A DNA stretch of 64,000 nucleotides, taken from the NCBI GenBank assembly GCA_001442925.1, contig LDXX01000006.1, positions 248,001 to 312,000 on the forward strand. Direction: 5' to 3'. Shown here one piece after another: positions 27,495 to 35,663 of this stretch. This DNA comes from Candidatus Kryptonium thompsonii (lineage in GTDB: Bacteria > Bacteroidota > Ignavibacteria > Kryptoniales > Kryptoniaceae). Each line of letters starts with the position of its first letter. Positions within the stretch are counted from its first letter, which is position 1. The notes beneath the pieces were generated by a model. It saw only the letters and a program-made list of their open reading frames with translations, had not been told where the DNA came from and did no database searches. Both the position numbers and the translations under genes were made by a program.

Positions 27495-28370
27495 ATGGCT
27501 AGCATAAAGCAAAGAATTCAAAACATACTTCAACTTGTTCCGTTCCCAGCGGTTGCTATGGAGGTTATTCGGCTTGTTGATAATCCAAAAACAAGTGCAG
27601 CTAAACTTGGAGAGGTGATCTCACAAGATCAAGCTCTTGCAGCCAAGGTTTTAAAAGTTGCAAACTCTCCATTTTATGGTTTTCCGAAGCAAATATCAAC
27701 GATTAATTTCGCCATCGTTGTTCTTGGGTTTGAAACGCTTAAGGAGATTGTTCTAAGTGTTTCGCTTGCTAGTTCACTCGCAAATAAACTTGATAAAGAT
27801 TTTGACCTTGAAAAGTTCTGGAGGCATTCCCTTCTCGTAGGGATAACGACAAAGCATTTGGCTAAAGATTTTGGATACAGGGTTTCAGGCGAAGCTTTTA
27901 CCGCTGGGCTTTTGCACGATATCGGGATTTTGGTCATAGCCCAGTATTTTAAAAAAGAATTTAAAGAGATCGTTCAAATTGGGAGAAAGCGTGAATTTCC
28001 TTTTGAGCAAATAGAACGAAGATTTCTTGACAATTCAACACACTACGAGATCGGCTCATGGCTTGCTGAAAAGTGGAATTTTCCAGAGCAACTTGTTGAG
28101 GCAATATCGTTTCATCATCAGCCGCATTTGGCGCCAAGAAATTCAATTCTGCCATCGCTTGTTTACTTAGCCGAATATACTTGTGCCAAGATGGGAATTT
28201 TTAACATTAATTATGGCGATCATGACGAATTTTTTGATGAAAATTTTAACAATGTACTTGAAGTTTTAAAACTCGATGTAAACTTCTTGAATGACGGTTT
28301 CTTTGAGTTGTATAAAGCAAAAATTCGAACTGACTTTGCTAAGAACCAAATTTTTTCTGATGAATTATGA
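27495..28370 (+). CDS. HDOD domain protein
   Basis: 291 residues. The HDOD domain (~15-205) shows VIRLVDNPKTSAAKLGEVIS, KVLKVANSPFYGFPKQISTI and HDIGILVIAQYF. HDOD proteins are HD-phosphohydrolase relatives, usually without enzyme activity, that act in signalling and motility. It lies 3 nt after fliA and overlaps the histidine kinase gene by 4 nt, so it likely works with one of them. Confidence 0.9.
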   Translation: MASIKQRIQNILQLVPFPAVAMEVIRLVDNPKTSAAKLGEVISQDQALAAKVLKVANSPFYGFPKQISTINFAIVVLGFETLKEIVLSVSLASSLANKLDKDFDLEKFWRHSLLVGITTKHLAKDFGYRVSGEAFTAGLLHDIGILVIAQYFKKEFKEIVQIGRKREFPFEQIERRFLDNSTHYEIGSWLAEKWNFPEQLVEAISFHHQPHLAPRNSILPSLVYLAEYTCAKMGIFNINYGDHDEFFDENFNNVLEVLKLDVNFLNDGFFELYKAKIRTDFAKNQIFSDEL

Positions 28371-29737
28371 AACGAAGAAATTTTAGGACTGGTGATCCTG
28401 AAATAATTGAAGAGCTCCTGCCACAAATTGAGAAGTTCATCGAGTCTCGTGAAATTTATATTAAAGCACTTGAAAGAACAGTTGAACTTTTGAAAAGGGA
28501 GATCGATTTAAAATCAAGGGCGACAAGTGATTTTAAAGACTCAATTGATGAAATTCTATTAATCCAGCGATTATCAACCAAGATAAGCACAGCTCTAAAC
28601 CCTGAGGATATAGTAACAGAACTTATTGAACTCACAAGGCAGGTGATACCTGTAATAGATTGCAATGTTTATGTTTATGATGGGGAGTCGAAGTGCTTTA
28701 AAAAACTTTCGGATCGTGGTGGTGAATATCTTGACAAAATTATGGAGGTATATATTGAAGATGGTATAGTTGATTATGTGTTGAGGGAAAAAAGAAGCAT
28801 TGTTTTGCCTGATATAAATACATCACTTGATGAGTTTGATGAGAAAAATTTTGTCATAGTTCCGCTGGTGTTAAGAAACGAAGGGATTGGGATTTATTTA
28901 ATTCACACCAATAAAAAACAGATTGATTTCACAAATCAAATTTTGCTTTTGCTATCGATTCTTGCTAATCAAACAGCCGTCGCAGTTGAAAATTCAAAAA
29001 ATTATAATGCTCTTTTAAAAGCAAATGAGGAGTTAAAAATAACGCAAGCGCAAATGATTCAAGCAGCGAAACTCGCAGCTGTTGGTGAGCTTGCTGGTGG
29101 AATTGCACATGAGATAAATAACCCGCTTCAAATCTTGCTTGGACACATCCAACTTATACAAATTGGGCGTGATTTGCCGAAAAGAATTGAAATAGTTAGA
29201 GAACAAGTTGAGAAAATCGCGCAGATAACGAGAAGACTTTTGAACTTTTCAAGAAAAGTTCCAGAGGATTTCAAATTTGAGCCAGTTAATATCAACTTCG
29301 CCATTCAGGAGATATTGACGCTTGTCAGTTATCAGTTTAAATACAATGATATTGAGGTTGTTTTAAAACTTGATCCCGCGTTGCCATTAATTTATGGGAA
29401 CAAGGTTTATTTGCAGCAAGTCTTTTTGAATTTGATGATAAATGCAAAAGATGCTATGCAAAACGGAGGCAAGCTTACAATTGAAACGCTTTCCGAAGGT
29501 GGAAATGTTGTGATAAAGTTTACAGATACAGGTATTGGGATACCACCAGAGATAAGGGAGAAAATTTTTGAGGCATTTTTCACAACTAAAGGAAGTCGCG
29601 GAACAGGACTTGGGCTTTCAATAAGCAGGTGGATCATTAAGAAACATAGCGGTGAGATCAAAGTTGAAAGCGAAGTTGGGAAGGGATCTACTTTCATTAT
29701 AGTTTTACCACTAAATCCAGAAAGAGGTTTAAAATAA
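28367..29737 (+). CDS. GAF-domain sensor histidine kinase
   Basis: 456 residues, cytoplasmic (no membrane segment). A short N-terminal coiled coil, a GAF domain (~65-215), HisKA with the H-box GELAGGIAHEINNPLQ (~239-254) and HATPase with NLMINAKDAMQNGG, DTGIGIP and GTGLGLSI. There is no receiver domain and no response regulator gene adjacent, so its partner is unknown. The NtrB/FlrB-like H-box fits a kinase that controls a sigma-54 activator, which is speculative. Confidence 0.9.
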   Translation: MKRRNFRTGDPEIIEELLPQIEKFIESREIYIKALERTVELLKREIDLKSRATSDFKDSIDEILLIQRLSTKISTALNPEDIVTELIELTRQVIPVIDCNVYVYDGESKCFKKLSDRGGEYLDKIMEVYIEDGIVDYVLREKRSIVLPDINTSLDEFDEKNFVIVPLVLRNEGIGIYLIHTNKKQIDFTNQILLLLSILANQTAVAVENSKNYNALLKANEELKITQAQMIQAAKLAAVGELAGGIAHEINNPLQILLGHIQLIQIGRDLPKRIEIVREQVEKIAQITRRLLNFSRKVPEDFKFEPVNINFAIQEILTLVSYQFKYNDIEVVLKLDPALPLIYGNKVYLQQVFLNLMINAKDAMQNGGKLTIETLSEGGNVVIKFTDTGIGIPPEIREKIFEAFFTTKGSRGTGLGLSISRWIIKKHSGEIKVESEVGKGSTFIIVLPLNPERGLK

Positions 29738-29751
29738 AAAGTGAGTCGACC

Positions 29752-30297
29752 TTGGAGAAATTACAACTTTTAAATTCTGCGGGCGCTTTTTATCCTTCAA
29801 TTTTACTTGCGGTTTTGCCAATCGTTTTTATGCTCGGTGGATTATGGTTTATCTTTAAGTTTTTCAAAAAAGTTGAAACTCAATCGGAATGGATTAAAGA
29901 AAGTGAGATTTTTGCCGATAAAAAATTTGCAGATTATTTGAATGAGAAAAATTTAGAAGGTGGATCAGTGTTTGATGTTCAAGAGAAAAAAGAATTTAAA
30001 GCGAATGAAATTGTCGAGATAGAAGATGATACAAATAATTTTAATGGGAGTGAAATTTTGAGGCTTGCGAAAAAATACAGCGTTGGTCAAGGGGAAGTTG
30101 AACTGCTTTTAAATTTAAGGTCTAAAGCTAAAAAGAACGGCAGTTATGATAAAATTCTAAGCGAGATTGAAAGAGGAGTTGATATTCGAAAAGTTGCAAA
30201 AAAATACAAGGTTGGATGTGGTGAAGTTCAGCTTCTTTTAGCTTTTAAAAATGCAAATCAGAATTCTCTGTGGAAAAGCGAAAACAAATTGCGATAG
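29752..30297 (+). CDS. Membrane-anchored flagellar-operon protein, SwrB/DUF6115-like
   Basis: 181 residues, TTG start. One N-terminal transmembrane segment (~14-36), an acidic middle and two similar helical C-terminal motifs: AKKYSVGQGEVELLL (~106-120) and AKKYKVGCGEVQLLL (~149-163). The same motif occurs in SwrB/DUF6115 proteins, which promote assembly of the flagellar export machine in Bacillus. Assignment rests on this motif and on position just before flgF. Its coding sequence contains a sigma-28 consensus. Confidence 0.65.
   Translation: MEKLQLLNSAGAFYPSILLAVLPIVFMLGGLWFIFKFFKKVETQSEWIKESEIFADKKFADYLNEKNLEGGSVFDVQEKKEFKANEIVEIEDDTNNFNGSEILRLAKKYSVGQGEVELLLNLRSKAKKNGSYDKILSEIERGVDIRKVAKKYKVGCGEVQLLLAFKNANQNSLWKSENKLR
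29895..29921 (+). promoter_or_regulatory. Sigma-28 (FliA) promoter consensus inside the SwrB-like gene
   Basis: TAAA (29895-29898), exactly 15 nt, then GCCGATAA (29914-29921) is the canonical sigma-28 promoter. The start would lie near 29928, ~370 nt before flgF, allowing separate late expression of flgF and downstream genes. Chance in coding DNA is possible. Confidence 0.45.
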
Positions 30298-30300
30298 GAT

Positions 30301-31044
30301 ATGATAAAGGGAATTTACACATCTGCGGTCGGGATGATGCCAAATAAACTTAAAATTGATGTTATAGCAAATAATCTTGCAAACATTGCCACAACGGGGT
30401 TTAAAAAGGATAACATATTTATTAGGATTTTAGATAGCGCTGTCCTTGATGTAAATAAAAACGGTGGCAATGAATTAAGCGGGCTTTTAATTACAGAATA
30501 CACAAGCTTTGACCAAGGAAATTTAAAACAAACGGGGAATCCACTTGACCTCGCTATAAACGGCAATGGTTTTTTTGTTGTTCAAACGCCAGAGGGTTTA
30601 AGATATACAAGGAATGGGAACTTTACACTTACAAGTGATGGTAAAATTGTTAACTCAAAGGGTCATGTTTTACTTGGGGTTGGCGGAGAAATAAAGTTGC
30701 CTGATATCGCAAGATTGAAAGATGTTGAAATAAAAGTTAATAAAAATGGTGAAATTTACGCTGGTGATAAATTTGTCGGTAAGATAAAAGTTGTATGGTT
30801 TAATGATTTGACAAAGCTAAAGAAAACTTCATCAACTTATTTCTCCACTGATGAAGGCGCTGGTGAGATTGAATTGACGGATGGATTTGAGATTTATCAG
30901 GGATTTCTTGAGGAGTCAAATGTTGATGCAGTGGAGGAATTGGTTAGGATGATTGAAGCAAGCAAAATTTATGAGTCGGGCTATAAAGCGGTTCAGCATC
31001 AGGATGAGACGCTTTCGAAAGCAAATGAGTTGGGAAAGTTATGA
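30301..31044 (+). CDS. flgF: Flagellar basal-body rod protein FlgF
   Basis: 247 residues. N-terminal GIYTSAVGMMPNKLKIDVIANNLANIATTGFKK is the rod/hook family signature; QTGNPLDLAINGNGFFVVQT follows; the C-terminal coiled coil ends VEELVRMIEASKIYESGYKAVQ. It is shorter than flgG, which follows, and is therefore assigned as the proximal rod FlgF. Confidence 0.85.
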   Translation: MIKGIYTSAVGMMPNKLKIDVIANNLANIATTGFKKDNIFIRILDSAVLDVNKNGGNELSGLLITEYTSFDQGNLKQTGNPLDLAINGNGFFVVQTPEGLRYTRNGNFTLTSDGKIVNSKGHVLLGVGGEIKLPDIARLKDVEIKVNKNGEIYAGDKFVGKIKVVWFNDLTKLKKTSSTYFSTDEGAGEIELTDGFEIYQGFLEESNVDAVEELVRMIEASKIYESGYKAVQHQDETLSKANELGKL

Positions 31045-31053
31045 GGGAAAGGT

Positions 31054-31245
31054 ATGCTTTATTTAACAAGCTACAAAAGTGGAGATAAATTTTATTGCAG
31101 AGTAAGCTTCTCCAAGGATGATCTCGAAGTTGAGGGTCAAGGAGGTTCTTTTTGGGGTGCATTTATAGCTTGCCTTGCTAAGGGTTTGATTCTTGAAATA
31201 AAATTGAAAATAAAAAAGGTGCTGAAGAAATGGAAAGGGCGTTAA
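31054..31245 (+). CDS. Small hypothetical protein between flgF and flgG
   Basis: 63 residues with GGGAAAGG upstream of the ATG. It contains one amphipathic/hydrophobic stretch (SFWGAFIACLAKGLILEI, ~32-49) and a basic C-terminus (KLKIKKVLKKWKGR). It overlaps the flgG start by 16 nt, and the flgG ribosome binding site lies inside it. I do not recognise the family. Between rod genes this is normally empty, so it may be a coupling peptide or an unknown rod-assembly factor. Confidence 0.6.
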   Translation: MLYLTSYKSGDKFYCRVSFSKDDLEVEGQGGSFWGAFIACLAKGLILEIKLKIKKVLKKWKGR

Positions 31246-32024
31246 GGACAGCAGCTTCAGGGATGTATGCACAGCAGATAAATATTGATGTGATTGCGCA
31301 TAATCTTGCAAATGTTAACACAACTTCTTTTAAGCGAAGCAGAGCAGAATTTCAAGACTTAATGTATCAAATTTTAAAAGCGCCAGTTTCATCATCAACG
31401 CAAAATGGAAATACCGAAGCTTCTTCGGAGATTCAAATTGGAACGGGCGTTCAAACAGTTGCCACTTTGAGGGATTTTGAACAAGGAGATCTACAGCCAA
31501 CGAATAATCCACTTGATGTCGCAATAAATGGTGAAGGTTTCTTCCAAGTTAGGAGGCCTGATGGAACAATTGCTTATACAAGGGATGGCTCATTTAAGCT
31601 TTCAAGGGATGGACGCCTTGTGAATTCATCTGGTTATGTGCTTGAACCCGAGATCATAATTCCTGAGACAGCTGTTGCTATAAGCATAAGTAGAGATGGA
31701 ATTGTAGAAATTTTAAATGCCGGGGAAACAGAGCCAGTTGAAGTTGGACGGATAGAGCTTGTTAAATTTGTTAACCCGGCGGGATTAAGAAGCATTGGTA
31801 ATAATCTTTATGTTGAAACTCAAGCATCGGGTCAACCAATTTTTGGAACGCCCGGGAGCGAAGGTTTTGGGGAAATTATGCAAGGTTATCTTGAAGCATC
31901 AAATGTCGATATAGTTGAAGAGATGGTGAACATGATAATTGCACAGCGTGCTTATGAAATTAATTCAAAAACGATAAAAACGGTTGAAGAAATGCTCCAG
32001 ATGGCAAACAATTTAAAGAGATAA
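31230..32024 (+). CDS. flgG: Flagellar distal rod protein FlgG
   Basis: 264 residues, the standard FlgG length. Opening RALRTAASGMYAQQINIDVI then HNLANVNTTSFKRSRAEFQD, middle DLQPTNNPLDVAINGEGFFQ, and the C-terminal coiled coil VEEMVNMIIAQRAYEINSKT. Its ribosome binding site AAAGGTGC (31215-31222) contains the complement of the repeated motif of the predicted small RNA at 938-1090. Confidence 0.95.
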   Translation: MERALRTAASGMYAQQINIDVIAHNLANVNTTSFKRSRAEFQDLMYQILKAPVSSSTQNGNTEASSEIQIGTGVQTVATLRDFEQGDLQPTNNPLDVAINGEGFFQVRRPDGTIAYTRDGSFKLSRDGRLVNSSGYVLEPEIIIPETAVAISISRDGIVEILNAGETEPVEVGRIELVKFVNPAGLRSIGNNLYVETQASGQPIFGTPGSEGFGEIMQGYLEASNVDIVEEMVNMIIAQRAYEINSKTIKTVEEMLQMANNLKR

Positions 32025-32025
32025 A

Positions 32026-32727
32026 ATGATTTACGCATTTGTCAAAATATTTTTATTGATTTTGCTTCAAAACTTTTTCCATGGCTCTGAGGATAAACTT
32101 AAAAGTGAAATAGTCAATTACTTGAGAGGGAAGTTTCCTGATAAAAAGGTTAATTACTTGATTGAGTTGAAGGGTGTGGGTTGGAATATTCAAAACCTTG
32201 AAAATTGCGATGTTAAAGTTGTTAAAGGTGGTTCTAATTATCGAGGTTATCAAACTTTTAAAGTTCAAATCTGTAGCGATGATAGCGTGAGGGAAATTTT
32301 CATCAGTGCTCTTGTTAGAACATTTGAAGATGTTCTTGTTGCAAGGGGGAAATTAAAGCGTGGAATAGTGATTGATTCAAAAGATAAAATTTTTGATTTG
32401 TTTTTGCTTGAAAGAGTTGAGACAACTTTTTTAAGGGATGGCTATGTATGTGATGTTTCAAAAGTTTTGGGGAAAGAGATCAAAAAGCCAGTGAGAGAAG
32501 GCGAGATTATTTTTGAAAGTTATTTTGAAGATTTACCACTTGTTAAAGCAGGTGAAAGAGTTCGTGTAGTTGCCAAAGCTGGCAATGTTAAGATTGAAAC
32601 AATTGGAATTGCGAAGAGAGATGGACGATTGAATGAAAGGGTGAGAGTCGTAAATCCCGAGTCTGGGAAATTATTTTACGGTAAGGTTATTGGCGAAGGT
32701 ATCGTTGAGGTTGAAATTGAAAATTAA
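32026..32727 (+). CDS. flgA: Flagellar P-ring chaperone FlgA
   Basis: 233 residues. A weak N-terminal signal (FVKIFLLILLQNFFHGS) and a C-terminal SAF-type domain (~120-232), including VREGEIIFESYFEDLPLVKAG and NERVRVVNPESGKLFYGKVI, as in FlgA. It assists assembly of FlgI in the periplasm and lies before flgH and flgI. Confidence 0.88.
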   Translation: MIYAFVKIFLLILLQNFFHGSEDKLKSEIVNYLRGKFPDKKVNYLIELKGVGWNIQNLENCDVKVVKGGSNYRGYQTFKVQICSDDSVREIFISALVRTFEDVLVARGKLKRGIVIDSKDKIFDLFLLERVETTFLRDGYVCDVSKVLGKEIKKPVREGEIIFESYFEDLPLVKAGERVRVVAKAGNVKIETIGIAKRDGRLNERVRVVNPESGKLFYGKVIGEGIVEVEIEN

Positions 32728-32743
32728 AATCAGGCTATCTACA

Positions 32744-33310
32744 ATGTTGAGAATATTTATCCTTTTTTTTATAGTGTTAAGTTATCTTCGGGTATTTGCA
32801 CAGGATGTAATCAATCGCTCACTTTTCTCTGATCAGAAAGCATTTAAAGTCGGGGATGTCCTTACGATAATTGTTGTTGAGGTTTCATCGGCAGAGAGTA
32901 AAGCTGAAAGGGATGCGTCAAGAAGTGGAAACATAAATGGTTCAGTTTCAGGAAGTGGAGCACTTGGATTTATACCCGAAACAGGGTTTTCAATTGGGAC
33001 TGGAAATGAATTCAAAGGGCAGGGTTCAACTTCTACTCGAGGAACGGTAAAAGCGAAGCTCAGTGCTAGAATCGTTAAGGTTGATTCAACTGGCAATTTG
33101 GTAATTGAGGGGAAAAGGATAGTAAATGTTAATGGTGATGCACAAATAATAAAGATAAAAGGTGTCGTAAGACCGAGCGATGTCAACTGGGATAATACGG
33201 TTTACTCATATAACATTGCTGATGCTGAAATTGAGCTAACGGGTAAAGGGATGATTTATAGAAATCAAAGCCCGAGTTGGATTACACGGCTTTTGCATTG
33301 GTTGTTTTAA
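32744..33310 (+). CDS. flgH: Flagellar L-ring protein FlgH
   Basis: 188 residues from ATG 32744, chosen because it begins a signal peptide (LRIFILFFIVLSYLRVFAQ); an in-frame upstream start at 32690 overlaps flgA. The mature part shows SLFSDQKAFKVGDVLTIIVVE and NLVIEGKRIVNVNGD, typical of FlgH. No clear lipobox Cys is seen, whereas FlgH of enterics is a lipoprotein. The L ring shows an outer membrane is present. Confidence 0.92.
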   Translation: MLRIFILFFIVLSYLRVFAQDVINRSLFSDQKAFKVGDVLTIIVVEVSSAESKAERDASRSGNINGSVSGSGALGFIPETGFSIGTGNEFKGQGSTSTRGTVKAKLSARIVKVDSTGNLVIEGKRIVNVNGDAQIIKIKGVVRPSDVNWDNTVYSYNIADAEIELTGKGMIYRNQSPSWITRLLHWLF

Positions 33311-33345
33311 TAAAATTTTCGGAAAACAAAAATTTTCACCTGAAG

Positions 33346-34446
33346 ATGAAACGGATAATGTTAATTCTGCTGTTTTTAACTTTACAAAGTTTTGGATTTG
33401 GGACGAGAATAAAAGATATTGCGTATGTTAAGGGTATTTCGGGTTATCAGGTCATTGGCTATGGGCTTGTGGTTGGATTAAATGGGACGGGTGATTCAAG
33501 GCGGGCGAGCTTTACGCTTCAATCGGTGGTGAGCATGTTGAGGAGATTTGGGATAACGATAACGGATGAAAATTTAAGGACGAGAAATGTTGCAGCTGTA
33601 ATGGTTACTGCTACGATACCACCATTTGCCAAGGAAGGAGCGGTGGTTGATGTCATTGTTTCATCAATTGGTGATGCCACAAGTTTACATGGGGGGAATT
33701 TACTTATGACACCGCTTGTTGGACAGGATGGGATTGTCTATGCTGTTGCGCAGGGACCTGTTTCAGTTGGTGGTTTTGATGTTAGAACAGCTACTGGGAC
33801 AGAATATAGAAGAAATGTTACAACGACGGGGCGTGTTCCAAACGGGGCTATAATAGAGAAGGCGATCCCATCAAATTTTTATAATTTGAGTGATAAAGTT
33901 GAGATAGTATTGCGTCAGCCGGACTTCACAACTGCCAAAAGAATTGCAGATGCTATAAATTTAAAGTTTAACTCAAATATCGCCTTTGCTGTTGATATAT
34001 CTGCGGTTGTTGTGAAAGTTCCAAGTGAGTTTCAATCCAGTGAAAAAGTGGTTGATTTTATTTCACAGATTGAGACAATAGAAGTTCAACCTGATGCGGT
34101 CGCAAGAGTTGTAATAAATGAGAGAACGGGGACAATCGTTGTCGGTGAAAATGTGACGATTTCACCAGTTGCAATCTCACATGGGGCGATTCATATAGAG
34201 ATTCAATCAGTGCCAATAATTTCACAGCCATCGCCATTTTCACAGGGTCAAACTGTTGTCACTCAATTGACAACGATAAATGTTTATCAGGATACAACTG
34301 TTGTGAAAGCTATTGAAGGGGTAGCGACAGTTCAGGACATTGCGAAAGCTTTAAATGCTTTGAAAGTTTTGCCAAGGGATATAATTGCCATATTTCAAGC
34401 GCTTAAAGAAGCAGGTGCTTTGAAGGCTGAATTAATAATTATGTGA
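33346..34446 (+). CDS. flgI: Flagellar P-ring protein FlgI
   Basis: 366 residues from ATG 33346, the first codon of a signal peptide (KRIMLILLFLTLQSFGFG); an upstream in-frame start at 33277 overlaps flgH and is unlikely. RIKDIAYVKGISGYQVIGYG and GLNGTGDSRRASFTLQSV are diagnostic. Its size equals usual FlgI. Confidence 0.95.
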   Translation: MKRIMLILLFLTLQSFGFGTRIKDIAYVKGISGYQVIGYGLVVGLNGTGDSRRASFTLQSVVSMLRRFGITITDENLRTRNVAAVMVTATIPPFAKEGAVVDVIVSSIGDATSLHGGNLLMTPLVGQDGIVYAVAQGPVSVGGFDVRTATGTEYRRNVTTTGRVPNGAIIEKAIPSNFYNLSDKVEIVLRQPDFTTAKRIADAINLKFNSNIAFAVDISAVVVKVPSEFQSSEKVVDFISQIETIEVQPDAVARVVINERTGTIVVGENVTISPVAISHGAIHIEIQSVPIISQPSPFSQGQTVVTQLTTINVYQDTTVVKAIEGVATVQDIAKALNALKVLPRDIIAIFQALKEAGALKAELIIM

Positions 34447-34454
34447 GGGAATTT

Positions 34455-35288
34455 ATGAAAGTTGATGGTAAAAATGTTCAAAAGTTATCCGATGCGAATT
34501 TAGATCGGAGCGAGTTAAGAAAAGCTAAGTTAAAGGAGGCTTCGGAAAATTTTGAGGCGATATTTTTAAATCTGATGCTTAAGTCGATGATAAAAATTTC
34601 TTCGGATGAGAATAATTCAATTTTTGGTGGGGATAACTTTGGTGGAGATGTGCTTGATGGCATTTTTTATCTTGAGCTTTCAAGACACATCGCAAAAAGT
34701 GGTAAATTTGGAATCGCTGAGTTGGTATATAAGCAACTTGAACAGAAAGATTTAAAGGTTGCCAATGAGCCTAAAAAGGTTGAAGTCAAATATGCGACAA
34801 ACACTCGAAGACCACAGAATATAGAGAAAAGAAAATTTTTAACTATGTACGGTGAGTCATTAATTGACAGGATAAAAAGATTTGATGATTTAATAAAAAA
34901 AGCATCTGCGGAGTTTAATGTGCCAGAGGAATTGGTAAAGGCGATAATTGCAGTTGAGTCGTCTGGGAATGTTTTTGCTGTTTCATCGAAAGGAGCAAAG
35001 GGACTAATGCAACTTATTGACTCAACAGCTGAATTTGTCGGTGTAAAAAATGTGTGGCATCCTGCCGAAAATATATATGGTGGCGTTAAATATCTGCGCT
35101 ACCTTCTCGATAGGTTCAATGGCGATATAAAACTTGCACTTGCTGGATATAATGCTGGACCTGAAAATGTTGAAAGATATGGTGGGGTTCCACCATTTCC
35201 AGAAACAATTGAGTATATCGGCAAGGTGATGAGATATTTGAAACTGTTTGAACAAAATAAAATTCAAAATGCAGATGGAGAGCGCTAA
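34455..35288 (+). CDS. flgJ: FlgJ-like rod-binding protein fused to SLT lytic transglycosylase
   Basis: 277 residues from ATG 34455, which has TGAGGGA as binding site (an in-frame GTG at 34443 overlaps it). Residues ~20-95 form the rod-binding domain (ASENFEAIFLNLMLKSMI, ELSRHIAKSGKFGIAELVYK). Residues ~135-270 form an SLT/GH23 domain with the catalytic Glu in IIAVESSGN, plus SKGAKGLMQLID and LALAGYNAGPENV. Enteric FlgJ carries a GH73 glucosaminidase instead. The protein should open peptidoglycan for the rod. Confidence 0.9.
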   Translation: MKVDGKNVQKLSDANLDRSELRKAKLKEASENFEAIFLNLMLKSMIKISSDENNSIFGGDNFGGDVLDGIFYLELSRHIAKSGKFGIAELVYKQLEQKDLKVANEPKKVEVKYATNTRRPQNIEKRKFLTMYGESLIDRIKRFDDLIKKASAEFNVPEELVKAIIAVESSGNVFAVSSKGAKGLMQLIDSTAEFVGVKNVWHPAENIYGGVKYLRYLLDRFNGDIKLALAGYNAGPENVERYGGVPPFPETIEYIGKVMRYLKLFEQNKIQNADGER

Positions 35289-35661
35289 AGCTAAAGAGTT
35301 GCTTCTTGAGTTTAAAGATAAATTAAAATTGTTTAAGTCAATCGCCAAAGAAAAACAGACAGCGATAATTGAGTTTGATCATGATAGGCTTGAAGATATT
35401 ATTGGGCAGGAGGAACTATTGCTTGAAGAGATATCCGAACTTGAGAAGAAGTTTATTTCAGATTTTGGACGAAATAATTTGAAGACACTTATTGAGGACA
35501 ATGTTGAATTGAAGATGCTAAGAACTGATCTTGAAAGAGAAATTGAAGAGATTAAGAAATTAAGCGCTGAAAATAAATATTTGATTTCTCATTCGCTTGT
35601 GTTTGTGAGGAAGTTAATTGAGCTGTACGGTGGGGAAAATAAAATAAATGTGAAGGTATAA
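35269..35661 (+). CDS. flgN: FlgN-like flagellar export chaperone
   Basis: About 130 residues from ATG 35269; ATG 35275 and TTG 35248 are alternatives. Wholly helical and charged, with a heptad-like pattern (EDIIGQEELLLEEISELEKK), as in FlgN, the cytoplasmic chaperone of FlgK and FlgL. Its position directly before flgK-flgL supports the call more than the sequence does. It overlaps the end of flgJ. Confidence 0.75.
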   Translation: MQMESAKAKELLLEFKDKLKLFKSIAKEKQTAIIEFDHDRLEDIIGQEELLLEEISELEKKFISDFGRNNLKTLIEDNVELKMLRTDLEREIEEIKKLSAENKYLISHSLVFVRKLIELYGGENKINVKV

Positions 35662-35663
35662 GT

